From the NCBI RefSeq assembly GCF_004353985.1, contig NZ_SMOA01000012.1:1-57874 (forward strand): DNA of 57,874 nt. Direction: 5' to 3'. Every line of letters begins with the position of its first letter. Positions within the stretch are counted from its first letter, which is position 1. The notes below the pieces were generated by a model. That model saw only the letters and a list, made by a program, of their open reading frames with translations, was not told the origin of the DNA and ran no database searches. This DNA comes from Paracraurococcus ruber. GTDB taxonomy: Bacteria > Pseudomonadota > Alphaproteobacteria > Acetobacterales > Acetobacteraceae. Positions 17,564-26,430 of the stretch are shown here, in pieces. A program made the translations under genes and the position numbers.

Positions 17564-19333
17564 TCAGGCCAGCAGCCCCAGCCGGCGCATCCGGTTGTAC
17601 AGCGTCTTGCGCGAGATCCCGAGGAAGGCTGCGGTCTCGCCGCGGCGGAAGCGGTGGCGGCGCAGCGCGTCCTGGATCCAGGCGCGTTCGTCCCGGCCCG
17701 CCTCCGCCGGGGCCGCGACGCTTGGCGCGAGCAGCGGGGCGAGGTCGGCCGCCTCGATCCGGCCGGCGCGGCAGGCGGTGGCGGCGCGTTCCAGCACGCT
17801 GCGCAATTCCCGCACATTGCCCGGCCAGGGATGCACCACCAGCGCGCGGAGCGCATCCGGTGCCAGGTCCGGCGTGCCCGGCAGCCGCCGCAGCACATGC
17901 CGGGCCAGGGCCACACAATCCTCCGGCCGTTCCCGCAGCGGCGGCACCGGGATGCGGCCGGCGAAGAGCAGCGCCCACAGATCCTCGCGGAACCGCCCCG
18001 CGGCCATCAGCCCCGCCAGATCCCGGGCGGAGGTGGCGATCAGCCGCGCGCGGGGCGGCGGCGCCTGCCGGCCGCGGCCCATCGCGCCGGCTTCCAGCCA
18101 TCCGGCCAGGTCGAGCTGCGCGGGCAGCGGCAGCGCCTCCAGGTTCTCCAGCAGCACGGTGGTGCCCGGCTCGGCCAGCGCGCCGGCGCGGGCGCCGCCT
18201 TGGCCGAACAGCGTCGCGGCGGCGTCGCCGGTGCCGAGCGCGGCATCCACCAGGGTCAGGCCGCGCCGGCCGCTGGCGGCGTGCAGGGCCCGCGCCGCCG
18301 CAGTCTTGCCGGCGCCCGGCTCCCCGGTCAGCAGCAGCGGCAGGTCGGTGGCGGCCAGGCGGGCGATGCGGTCAGCGATGTCGGCCATCGCCTCGGACTG
18401 GAAGACCAGGCCGGCCAGCCGCGCCCGGCGGGCGGCGCCGCGCGCCTCGGCCTCCGCCGCATCGGCCAGCAGCGCGACGGTCTTGAAGGCGGAGGTGGAT
18501 TGCGCGACCGACAGCTCGAGCGGCAGCCGGTCGAGCGTCGAGCCGCCGAGATAGCCATCCGCCCGGCTCTCCGCCCGCACCCGGTGCAGCTGGTCCGGGC
18601 TGACGATGGGCCCGCCTTCCACCAGGCAGAGCAGGCCGGGCGCCGCGGCCCGCACCTGCTGGAAGATGCGCCGGGCGCGGTCGGCCGCCTCCTCCAGCCG
18701 CAGGCTGGCCTGGGCGCCGCGGCTGCCGCCGGCATTCCAGCCGAAATTCAGGCACAGCATGTCGACGCCGGCCTCGACCAGCGCCTCCGCCTCCGCCCGC
18801 GTCTTGCCGTAGCCGAGGGTGGCGAGGCCGGCGCGGCGGGCGGCCCGGAGCAGCGCCACTTCCCGCGCGAAGCCCAGCCCGGCTTCCTCCAGCGCCTGGC
18901 GGAAGCGGCCGTCGTAATGGATGACGGTCGGGAAATTGGCGATCCCGGCATAGCCCGCCGCGCGCAGCGCCGGCAGGTCGCGCGCCATGTTCAACCGCGG
19001 GTCCTGCGCGCAGGCGCCGAACAGCACGGGGATGCCGACGCGGCCCAGGATCTCCCGCCGCGCGAAATCGTCGGTGAAGGCATTCGCGGCGCAAAGCGGC
19101 AGCATGGCGACGACCGAGGCCGCGCCCATCACCCGCAGCCGGCCGGCATTCAGCGCCAGCAGGAAGTCCGCCCCGCCGCGCTCCGCCGCCTGCGCCGTCA
19201 TCCCGATGCCGATCGCGGCGCCGACCACCAGGCCGCCGCCGCGGCGCCGTGCCTCGGGCGCGAGGAAGGGCAGCCGGGGGATGGCGCCGGCGGCGGGGTC
19301 ATCCGGGGCGGGAGAGGGCGTTCGGCGCCGCAT
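17564..19333 (-). CDS. PEP_hydrolase barrel fused to AAA+ (sigma-54 activator-like) and Fis-type HTH regulator
   Basis: The start at 19333 follows GGAAGGCC and gives 589 residues. Residues 35-290 are a PEP_hydrolase/Tm-1-like barrel (IANFPTVIHYDG near 131-142, LVEGGPI near 237-243, GGSTLDRLPLELSVAQSTSAFK near 263-284). Residues 308-520 resemble the sigma-54 activator AAA+ domain: Walker A GEPGAGKT 337-344, FREDLWALLFAGRIPVPPLRER 448-469 with arginine-finger region, and PWPGNVREL 502-510. Residues 566-587 are a Fis-type HTH. The GAFTGA loop expected after LFG (374-377) is missing, and Walker B reads VLLEN instead of FLDE. So it may not remodel sigma-54 holoenzyme, and could act like TyrR-type regulators. 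The barrel probably senses a ligand related to the enzymes of the locus. Confidence 0.88.
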   Translation of the reverse strand: MRRRTPSPAPDDPAAGAIPRLPFLAPEARRRGGGLVVGAAIGIGMTAQAAERGGADFLLALNAGRLRVMGAASVVAMLPLCAANAFTDDFARREILGRVGIPVLFGACAQDPRLNMARDLPALRAAGYAGIANFPTVIHYDGRFRQALEEAGLGFAREVALLRAARRAGLATLGYGKTRAEAEALVEAGVDMLCLNFGWNAGGSRGAQASLRLEEAADRARRIFQQVRAAAPGLLCLVEGGPIVSPDQLHRVRAESRADGYLGGSTLDRLPLELSVAQSTSAFKTVALLADAAEAEARGAARRARLAGLVFQSEAMADIADRIARLAATDLPLLLTGEPGAGKTAAARALHAASGRRGLTLVDAALGTGDAAATLFGQGGARAGALAEPGTTVLLENLEALPLPAQLDLAGWLEAGAMGRGRQAPPPRARLIATSARDLAGLMAAGRFREDLWALLFAGRIPVPPLRERPEDCVALARHVLRRLPGTPDLAPDALRALVVHPWPGNVRELRSVLERAATACRAGRIEAADLAPLLAPSVAAPAEAGRDERAWIQDALRRHRFRRGETAAFLGISRKTLYNRMRRLGLLA

Positions 19334-19512
19334 GGCCTTCCATCGAGAGCGGTCCCGCCAGGGCGCCGCGGCCTGTGGTTTCGCCCGACCGGCGCCGGCA
19401 CCCCGGCCCGGGCACCCTAGCACGCCGCCCGCCGTGGCGGTCGTTGACGGGCCGCCGCCGGGCGGCGAGGCTGCCCCAGGCCGGCCGATGGGCGGGACGG
19501 GGCAGCGCGGAC

Positions 19513-21612
19513 ATGGGCATGGGCCTGGTGCGGGTCGGGGTGGATGTCGGCGGCACCTTCACGGATGTCGTCCTCGCCCTGCCGGATGGGCGCATCCATG
19601 TGAACAAGACCACGACGACGCCCGCCGATCCGGGCGAGGGCGTGGTCGCCGGCATCCAGGCCGTGCTCGCCGCCGCGGCGCTCGATCCCGGCGCGGTGGC
19701 CGAGGTGGTGCACGGCACCACCGTCGCGTCCAACACCATCCTGCAGAAGGCGGGGGCGCGCACCGGGCTGCTGACGACGCGGGGCTTCCGCGACGTGCTG
19801 GAGATCGGCCGCATCCGCACGCCCGGCATGTTCGATCTCGCCTGGCGAAAGCCCGAGCCGCTGGTGCCCCGCCGCTGGCGGCTGGAGGTGGCGGAACGCA
19901 TCGCCGCCGATGGCGAGGTCGTCGTCCCGCTGGAGGAGGACGCGGTGCGCGCCGCCGCGACGCGCTTCCTGGCGGAGCGGGTGGAGGCGGTCGCGATCTG
20001 CTTCCTCAACAGCTATGCCAACCCGGCGCATGAGCAACGCGCGGCGGCGCTGCTGCGGGCGGCGGCGCCCGCGCTGCTGGTCACCGCCTCCTGCGAGGTG
20101 CTGCCCGAGATCAAGGAATACGAGCGCACCAGCACCGCGGTGGTGAATGCCTATATCCTGCCGGCGATGCGCGGCTACCTGTCCCGCCTGCAGGACCGGC
20201 TGCGGATGATCGGCGTCGTGGCGCCGGTGCAGGTGATGGCGTCGAATGGCGGGATGATCGGCCTGGACGCGGCGCGCGACCGGCCGGTCTTCGCCGTGGG
20301 CTCCGGCCCCGCGGGCGGCGTCGCCGGCGCGGCGAGGCTGGGGCCGCCGCTCGGCGCGCCGGACCTCATCGTCTTCGACATGGGCGGCACCACCGCCAAG
20401 GCGGCGATCATCGAAGGCGGCCAGCCCGCCATCGTCACCGAATACGAGTTCCGCGACGGCATCAGCACCCCGTCCCGCTTCATCAAGGGCGCCGGCACCA
20501 TGCTGAAGGTGCCGGCGATCGACATCGCCGAGGTCGGCTCGGGCGGCGGCTCGCTCGCCCGCATCGATGCCGGCGGCCTGCTGCTGGTGGGGCCGGAGAG
20601 CGCGGGCGGTGATCCCGGCCCGGCCTGCTACGGCCGCGGCAATGCCCGGCCGACCGTCACCGATGCCAATATGGTGCTCGGCTACCTCAACCCGGGCGCG
20701 CTCGCCGGCGGGTCCCTGCCGGTGGACCCCGAGCTGTCTCGCCGCGCGGTCGCGGAGCATGTGGCGCGGCCGCTCGGCCTGGGGGTGGAGGAGGCGGCAC
20801 ATGGCATCCGCCAGGTCGCCAACATCGCCATGGCGCGGGCGATCCGCGCGGTGACGGTGGAACGCGGCAAGGACCCGCGCGACATGGCGCTCATGGCCTT
20901 CGGCGGCGGCGGCCCGCTGCATGCGGTGGATGTCGCCCGCCTGCTGGGCATCCGTCGCGTGCTGGTCAGCCCGGTCTCCGGCGTCTTCTCCGCGGCCGGG
21001 ATGCTGGCGGCCGAGGCGGTGCATGAATTCGTCCAGCCGCTGCTGCTGCCGCTCGCCGCCGTCTCGCCCGGCCTGGTGGGCGCCGCGACGGACCGGCTGG
21101 CCGGCCAGGGCCGGGCGGCGCTGGCGGTCGAGGGCTATGACGCGGCCGCCACGGTGCTGCGCTTCGCCGCCGACCTTCGCTATCTCGGCCAGTCCTCGCA
21201 GCTCACGATCCCACTGCCGGATGGCGCGTTCGGCGCCGAGGCGCTGCGCCGGGCCTATGAGGCGACCTATGGCGCCACCTTCGGCTATGTCGCGGCGGGC
21301 GAGGCGGTCGAGCTCGTCAATCTGCGGCTCTCCGCCATGGGCATGGCCGCCAGCCGGATCGATTTCGCCGCGCTTGCGCTGGACCCGCGCGCCCTGGCCG
21401 GCGCGGCGGGCGAGCGGCTGGTGAGCTTCGCCCGCGGCGCGCCGCCGGTGCCGACGCGGCTGCTGCCGCGCGCCGCGCTCGCGTCTGGGCCGGTCGTCGG
21501 GCCGGCCATCCTGGAAAGCTACGACACCACCATCGTCGTCCCGCCCGGCTGCACGGCGCAGGCCGCCGCCGCGGGCTGCGTCGCCATCAGGATGGAGCCT
21601 GCCGATGCCTGA
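19513..21612 (+). CDS. Hydantoinase/oxoprolinase family protein, subunit A (first pair)
   Basis: The 699-residue protein has an ASKHA-type nucleotide-binding opening GVDVGGTFTDVVL (residues 9-21), VVHGTTVASNTIL, ICFLNSYANPAHE, VFDMGGTTAKAAII (second phosphate site) and GSGGGSLARIDAGG. This is the HyuA/acetone carboxylase beta-like family, which couples ATP hydrolysis to opening or carboxylating a substrate together with a B subunit. The start at 19513 has only a weak ribosome site; an alternative ATG lies 6 bp further in. It overlaps the B-subunit gene by 8 bp. The substrate cannot be inferred: 5-oxoproline, hydantoin, N-methylhydantoin and aryl-ketone relatives all exist. Confidence 0.9.
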   Translation: MGMGLVRVGVDVGGTFTDVVLALPDGRIHVNKTTTTPADPGEGVVAGIQAVLAAAALDPGAVAEVVHGTTVASNTILQKAGARTGLLTTRGFRDVLEIGRIRTPGMFDLAWRKPEPLVPRRWRLEVAERIAADGEVVVPLEEDAVRAAATRFLAERVEAVAICFLNSYANPAHEQRAAALLRAAAPALLVTASCEVLPEIKEYERTSTAVVNAYILPAMRGYLSRLQDRLRMIGVVAPVQVMASNGGMIGLDAARDRPVFAVGSGPAGGVAGAARLGPPLGAPDLIVFDMGGTTAKAAIIEGGQPAIVTEYEFRDGISTPSRFIKGAGTMLKVPAIDIAEVGSGGGSLARIDAGGLLLVGPESAGGDPGPACYGRGNARPTVTDANMVLGYLNPGALAGGSLPVDPELSRRAVAEHVARPLGLGVEEAAHGIRQVANIAMARAIRAVTVERGKDPRDMALMAFGGGGPLHAVDVARLLGIRRVLVSPVSGVFSAAGMLAAEAVHEFVQPLLLPLAAVSPGLVGAATDRLAGQGRAALAVEGYDAAATVLRFAADLRYLGQSSQLTIPLPDGAFGAEALRRAYEATYGATFGYVAAGEAVELVNLRLSAMGMAASRIDFAALALDPRALAGAAGERLVSFARGAPPVPTRLLPRAALASGPVVGPAILESYDTTIVVPPGCTAQAAAAGCVAIRMEPADA

Positions 21613-23335
21613 GGCGCCGATGCCCCCGCAGGACCCGATCACCTTCGCCGTCGTCAAGAATGCGATGGACGCGATCGTGGACGAGGTCGCCTATACCGTC
21701 CTTCGCACCGCGCGGTCCGAGATCGTCAAGGACGTGATGGACTACTCGGCCGCCATCTGCGACGCGAAAGGCGAGATGGTGGCGCAGGCCAAGACCATCG
21801 CGCAGCACCTGGGCGCCATCCCGGAGGCGATGGCCGCGGTGCAGGCGCGCTGGGCCGGGCGGCTGGCCCCGGGCGACGCGGTGATCATGAACGACCCCTA
21901 TTCGGGCGGCATGCACCTGCCGGACATCTTCATGATCCTGCCGGTCTTCGACGGCGATGCGGTGCTGGCCTGGGTGGTGGTCATCTGCCACCACACCGAT
22001 GTCGGCGGCCGCGTGCCCGGCTCGAACGCCGCCGACAGCACGGAGATCTACCAGGAAGGCCTGCGCATCCCGCCCCTGCGGCTGTTCCAGGCCGGCCGCA
22101 TGGATGAGGCGCTGGAGGCGCTGATCGGCCTGAATGTCCGGGTGCCCGACCGCGTGCTGGGCGACCTGCGGGCGCAATACGCCGCCTGCCAGGTGGGGGC
22201 GTGGGAGATCGGCCGGCTGGCGGCGCGCTACGGCGCGGCGGGGCTGCGCGGCCATTTCGCCGCACTGCTCGACTATGCCGAGCGCATGACCCGCGCCGAG
22301 ATCGCCACCTGGCCGCAGGGCACCTGGCATTTCACCGACCATATCGACAGCGACGGCCTGTCCGACGACCCGGTGCCGCTGTCCGTCGCGGTGATGGTGC
22401 GGGGCGACGGGACGCTGCTGGTGGACTGGGCCGGTTCCTCGCCGCAGGTGCGGGCGGCGATCAATTCCACCCTGTCCTTCACCAAGTCCAACACCTTCCT
22501 GTCCGTCCGCTGCGCGTTGCGCGGCGACATCCCGAACAATGCCGGCGTCTTCCGCTGCGTCGAGGTGGTGGCGCCGGAGGGCAGCGTGCTCAACCCGCGT
22601 TCGCCCGCCTCCGTCGCGGCGCGGGCGCTGACCGGCTACCGCGTCATGGACACGATGTTCGGGGCGCTGGCGCAGATCGTGCCGCAGATCGTGCCGGCGG
22701 CGGGGGAGGGCGGGAACACCGTGGTCTGCCTCGGCGGCCGGCATTCGGACAACACGCCCTTCATCATCGTCGACATGATCAGCGGCTGCTGGGGCGGCAG
22801 GCCCGACCAGGACGGGATCGAGGCCATCACCAACCCGTCGCAGAACCTGTCGAACACCCCTGTGGAGGTGCTGGAGCGCCAGCACCCCGTGCGCATCGAG
22901 GAGTATGCGCTGGTGCCGGACAGCGGCGGCCCGGGCCGCTTCCGCGGCGGCCTCGGCCTTGCCCGCAGCTACCGCCTGCTGGCGGAGGAAGCGGTCCTGC
23001 AATTGCGGGCCGACCGGCTGCGCTTCCCGCCCTATGGCCTCGATGGCGGCCTGCCGGGCGGCGCCAGCGGCAATTGGCTGGACGGGCAGGCGCTCCCGGG
23101 CAAGGTGACGATGACCATGCGGCGTGGCCAGGTGCTCCGGCACCACCAGGCGGGCGGCGGCGGCCATGGCGGCCCGCTTGCCCGCGATCCGGCGGCGGTG
23201 GCGCGGGATGTCTGGAACGGCAAGGTCTCGGCCGCGGCGGCGCGGGCCCGCTACGGCGTCGCCCTGGCGGCCGATGGCCGCGTCGATGCGGCGGCGACCG
23301 CGGCGCTGCGCGCGGCGGCGGGGGGACGGGAATGA
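21605..23335 (+). CDS. Hydantoinase/oxoprolinase family protein, subunit B (first pair)
   Basis: The 576-residue B subunit has DPITFAVVKNAMDAIVDEVAYTVLRTARSEIVKDVMDYS, SGGMHLPDIFMILPVF, CHHTDVGGRVPGSNAADSTEIYQEGLRIPP (His-rich active-site region near residues 124-150), and the C-terminal GGGGHGGP motif near residues 518-525. These are standard HyuB features. It overlaps subunit A by 8 bp and ends in an ATGA junction with a 13-codon frame leading into the TctC gene. It works with the preceding A subunit as one ATP-dependent enzyme. Confidence 0.9.
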   Translation: MPEAPMPPQDPITFAVVKNAMDAIVDEVAYTVLRTARSEIVKDVMDYSAAICDAKGEMVAQAKTIAQHLGAIPEAMAAVQARWAGRLAPGDAVIMNDPYSGGMHLPDIFMILPVFDGDAVLAWVVVICHHTDVGGRVPGSNAADSTEIYQEGLRIPPLRLFQAGRMDEALEALIGLNVRVPDRVLGDLRAQYAACQVGAWEIGRLAARYGAAGLRGHFAALLDYAERMTRAEIATWPQGTWHFTDHIDSDGLSDDPVPLSVAVMVRGDGTLLVDWAGSSPQVRAAINSTLSFTKSNTFLSVRCALRGDIPNNAGVFRCVEVVAPEGSVLNPRSPASVAARALTGYRVMDTMFGALAQIVPQIVPAAGEGGNTVVCLGGRHSDNTPFIIVDMISGCWGGRPDQDGIEAITNPSQNLSNTPVEVLERQHPVRIEEYALVPDSGGPGRFRGGLGLARSYRLLAEEAVLQLRADRLRFPPYGLDGGLPGGASGNWLDGQALPGKVTMTMRRGQVLRHHQAGGGGHGGPLARDPAAVARDVWNGKVSAAAARARYGVALAADGRVDAAATAALRAAAGGRE

Positions 23336-23373
23336 GCGACGCGATGGGCCTTCCGGCGCGGGCCGGCGCATGA
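23332..23373 (+). CDS. 13-codon coupling micro-ORF between hyuB-like and TctC-like genes
   Basis: The ATG overlaps the stop of the upstream B-subunit gene (ATGA). Its own TGA overlaps the ATG of the next gene (ATGA). The encoded peptide is MSDAMGLPARAGA. No Shine-Dalgarno is visible before the TctC-like start, so this micro-ORF may carry ribosomes across the gap. It could also be a chance frame. Confidence 0.3.
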   Translation: MSDAMGLPARAGA

Positions 23374-24338
23374 GGCCGGGCCTGGATCGGCGCCGCCGCC
23401 TGCTGCTGGCCGCCGGGCTTGGCCTGTGGCCGCTCGCCGCGGCGGCGCAGGGCTTTCCGGACCGGCCGCTGCGCCTGGTCGTGCCCTTCCCGCCCGGCGG
23501 CGGCGTGGATGCGGTGGGGCGCATCCTGGCGGAGCCGCTGGGCGCCGCGCTCGGCCAGCCCGTCATCGTGGAGAACCGCGCCGGCGCCGGCGGCGCCATC
23601 GGCGTCGAGGCCGTGGCGAAGGCCACGCCGGACGGCCATACCCTGGCGATGATCAGCGCCGGCAACATGACCGCCGGTCCGGTCGTGCGGCCGACGCCCT
23701 ATGACCCGCTGGCCATGGGCGTGGTCGGCATGGTCTCGCAGAGCCCGCTGTTGCTGGTGGCGCGCCCGACCCTGGCGGCGCGGGACCTGCCGGAGTTCAT
23801 CGCGTTGCTGCGCAGCCGGCCGGATGCGGTGCGCTACGCCTCGGGCGGCGTCGGCACCGCGACGCAGCTGGTGGCGGAATTGCTCAACCTGCGGACCGGC
23901 GCGCGCATGGTGCATGTCCCCTATCGCGGCACCGCGCCGGCGCTGACCGACCTCATCGCCGGCAATGCGGACGTCTTCTTCAGCGACACCTCGGCCTGGC
24001 CGATGGTGCAGCAGGGCCAGCTCCGGCTGCTGGCGGTCAGCTCCGCCGCGGCCTGGGAGGTCTCGCCGGCGACGCCGCCCCTGGCCACCCAGGTCCCGGG
24101 CGTGGACGTGCTGAACTGGTACGGGATGACGGCGCCGCCCGGCACGCCGATGCCGGTCCGCGCAAGGCTGGCGGCGGAGCTGGCCCGCATCCTCGCCCGG
24201 CCCGAGGTGGCGGAGGCCTTCCGCCGCCTCGGCTTCGCGCCGGCACCGATGCCGCCCGAGCCCTTCGCCGCGCATGTCGCCGCCGAGCTCGCCACCTGGC
24301 GGCAGGTGGTGCAGGCCGCCAATATCCGCGCCGATTGA
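23370..24338 (+). CDS. Bug/TctC-family periplasmic tripartite tricarboxylate transporter binding protein
   Basis: The 322-residue protein opens with an arginine-rich signal (RRRRLLLAAGLGLWPLAAAAQG), then FPDRPLRLVVPFPPGGGVDAVGRIL, the invariant start of mature Bug proteins. VENRAGAGGAIGVEAVAKATPDGHTL and VPYRGTAPALTDLIAGNADVFF are further family motifs. Bug proteins bind carboxylates or amides for TctAB-type transporters; no TctA/TctB genes are in the window, so the membrane part must lie elsewhere. Its place between two HyuAB pairs suggests it binds their substrate or an analogue. Confidence 0.92.
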   Translation: MRPGLDRRRRLLLAAGLGLWPLAAAAQGFPDRPLRLVVPFPPGGGVDAVGRILAEPLGAALGQPVIVENRAGAGGAIGVEAVAKATPDGHTLAMISAGNMTAGPVVRPTPYDPLAMGVVGMVSQSPLLLVARPTLAARDLPEFIALLRSRPDAVRYASGGVGTATQLVAELLNLRTGARMVHVPYRGTAPALTDLIAGNADVFFSDTSAWPMVQQGQLRLLAVSSAAAWEVSPATPPLATQVPGVDVLNWYGMTAPPGTPMPVRARLAAELARILARPEVAEAFRRLGFAPAPMPPEPFAAHVAAELATWRQVVQAANIRAD

Positions 24339-24351
24339 AGGTGGGAACGCC

Positions 24352-26430
24352 ATGACCCAGCAGGCCCGCCTCGCCGTCGATATCGGCGGCACCTTCACCG
24401 ACCTCGTGTTGGCGCTGCCCGGCGGCACGCTCTCGGCCAAGCTGCTGACCACGCCGCAGGCGCCGGAGCGCGCGGTGCTGGAAGGCGCCGCCGGCATCCT
24501 GGCGCGGGCCGGGATCGCGGCCGGCGACCTCGGCCTCGTCATCCACGGCACCACGCTGGCGACCAATGCGCTGATCGAGCGCAAGGGCGCCCGCACGGCG
24601 TTGGTGACCACCGACGGCTTCCGCGATTCGCTCGAGATCGCCTATGAGCACCGCTTCGAGCAGTACGACCTCTACATGGAACGGCCGGAGCCGCTGGTCG
24701 CGCGGCCCTGGCGGTTCGAGGTGCCGGAGCGCATGGCGGCCGATGGCAGCGTGCTGCTGCCGCTGGACGAAGCCGTGCTGCACCGCATCGGCGATGCGCT
24801 GCGCGGCGAGGGGATCGAGGCCCTCGCCGTCTCCTTCCTGCACAGCTACCAGAACCCGGCACATGAGCTGCGGGCGCGGGAGATCCTGCGGGACTACCTG
24901 CCGGCCGAGGTGATCGCATTGTCCGCCGAGGTCTGCCCGGAGATCCGGGAGTACGAGCGCACCTCCACCACCGTCGCCAATGCCTATGTGCTGCCGCTGA
25001 TGGAGCGCTACCTTGGCCGGCTGGAGGATGGGCTGCGGGCGCTGGGCTGCACGGCGCCGCTGCTGCTGATGATGTCCTCCGGCGGCGTCACGACGGTGGA
25101 GACGGCGCGGCGCTTCCCGATCCGACTGGTGGAAAGCGGCCCGGCCGGCGGTGCCATCCTGGCGCAGCGCCTGGCGGCGGAGAACGGCATCGACCGCGCG
25201 CTGGCCTTCGACATGGGGGGCACCACCGCCAAGATCACGCTGATCGACGACTTCCGGCCGCAGCAGGCGCGGCATTTCGAGATCGCCCGCGCTGCCCGCT
25301 TCGTGAAGGGCAGCGGCATTCCGGTGCGCATCCCGGTGATCGACATGGTGGAGATCGGCGCCGGCGGCGGGTCCATCGCGCGGGTCGATGGCCTCGGCCG
25401 CATCACGGTCGGGCCGGACAGCGCCGGCTCCGTGCCCGGCCCGGCCTGCTATGGCCGCGGCGGCACGCTGCCGACGGTGACGGATGCCGACCTGGTGCTG
25501 GGCTGGATCGACCCGGCGCGCTTCGCCGGCGGGCAGATCGGCCTCGACCTCCCGGCGGCGCAGCGGGCGGTGGCGGAGACGATCGCCGCGCCGCTCGGCC
25601 TGGAGCCGGGGGCGGCGGCGCGCGGCATCACGGAGATCGTGACGGAGACCATGGCGAGCGCGGCGCGCGTCCATGCGGTGGAGAACGGCAAGGACACCGC
25701 CGGCCGCACGCTGATCGCCTTCGGCGGCGCCGCACCGCTGCATGCCGCGCGGCTGGCGCAGAAGCTGGGCATGGACCGGGTGCTGGTGCCGGTCGGCGCC
25801 GGCGTCGGTTCGGCGCATGGCTTCCTCGACGCGCCGATCGGCTATGAGGTCGTGCGCACCCGCCTGCTGCACCTGGCGGAGTTCGATGCCGCGTTGGTGA
25901 ACGGATTGTACGACGCGATGCGGGCGGAGGCCGAGGCGGTGGTGCGGCTGGGCGCGCCCGGTGCGGCGCTGCGGGCGGAGCGCACGGGCTACATGCGCTA
26001 CCGCGGCCAGGGGCATGAGGTGGCGGTGGCGCTGCCCGATGGCCCCTATGGCGCGGATGGCGCCGCGCGGCTGCTGGCCGCCTTCGAGGAGGCCTATCGC
26101 GCGCTCTATGGCCGCGTGATCCCGAAGCTGGAGGTCGAGGTGCTGACCTGGACGCTCTCGCTGGCCGAGGCGAAGGACCTGCCGGCGCGCATCCCCGACC
26201 CGCCGCCGCAACCCGCGCCGGCGCCGGCCGGCACGCGGCGGCTGGTGGACCCAGGCAGCGGCGAGGCGGTGGAGGCCGCGATCCATCCGCGCGCCGCCCT
26301 GCCGCGAGGCGCGCGCATCCAGGGGCCGGCCGTGATCGTCGAGGATGAGACGGCGACGCTGGTGCCGGCCGGCTTCCGGGCCGGGCCGAACGCCGCCGGC
26401 CACCTGCTGATCGAGAGGATCGCGCCATGA
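24352..26430 (+). CDS. Hydantoinase/oxoprolinase family protein, subunit A (second pair)
   Basis: The 692-residue paralogue of the first A subunit has LAVDIGGTFTDLVL (residues 8-21), VIHGTTLATNALIERKGART, FLHSYQNPAHELRAREIL, FDMGGTTAKITLIDDF and EIGAGGGSIARVDGLG. It starts after an AAGGTGGGAACGCC ribosome-binding region, 13 bp after the TctC-like stop, and overlaps its B subunit by ATGA. Sequence divergence from the first pair is large, so the two pairs probably have different substrates or act in succession. The AYEHRFEQYDLYMERPEPL segment (residues 98-116) is of the N-methylhydantoinase/acetophenone-carboxylase style. Confidence 0.9.
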   Translation: MTQQARLAVDIGGTFTDLVLALPGGTLSAKLLTTPQAPERAVLEGAAGILARAGIAAGDLGLVIHGTTLATNALIERKGARTALVTTDGFRDSLEIAYEHRFEQYDLYMERPEPLVARPWRFEVPERMAADGSVLLPLDEAVLHRIGDALRGEGIEALAVSFLHSYQNPAHELRAREILRDYLPAEVIALSAEVCPEIREYERTSTTVANAYVLPLMERYLGRLEDGLRALGCTAPLLLMMSSGGVTTVETARRFPIRLVESGPAGGAILAQRLAAENGIDRALAFDMGGTTAKITLIDDFRPQQARHFEIARAARFVKGSGIPVRIPVIDMVEIGAGGGSIARVDGLGRITVGPDSAGSVPGPACYGRGGTLPTVTDADLVLGWIDPARFAGGQIGLDLPAAQRAVAETIAAPLGLEPGAAARGITEIVTETMASAARVHAVENGKDTAGRTLIAFGGAAPLHAARLAQKLGMDRVLVPVGAGVGSAHGFLDAPIGYEVVRTRLLHLAEFDAALVNGLYDAMRAEAEAVVRLGAPGAALRAERTGYMRYRGQGHEVAVALPDGPYGADGAARLLAAFEEAYRALYGRVIPKLEVEVLTWTLSLAEAKDLPARIPDPPPQPAPAPAGTRRLVDPGSGEAVEAAIHPRAALPRGARIQGPAVIVEDETATLVPAGFRAGPNAAGHLLIERIAP

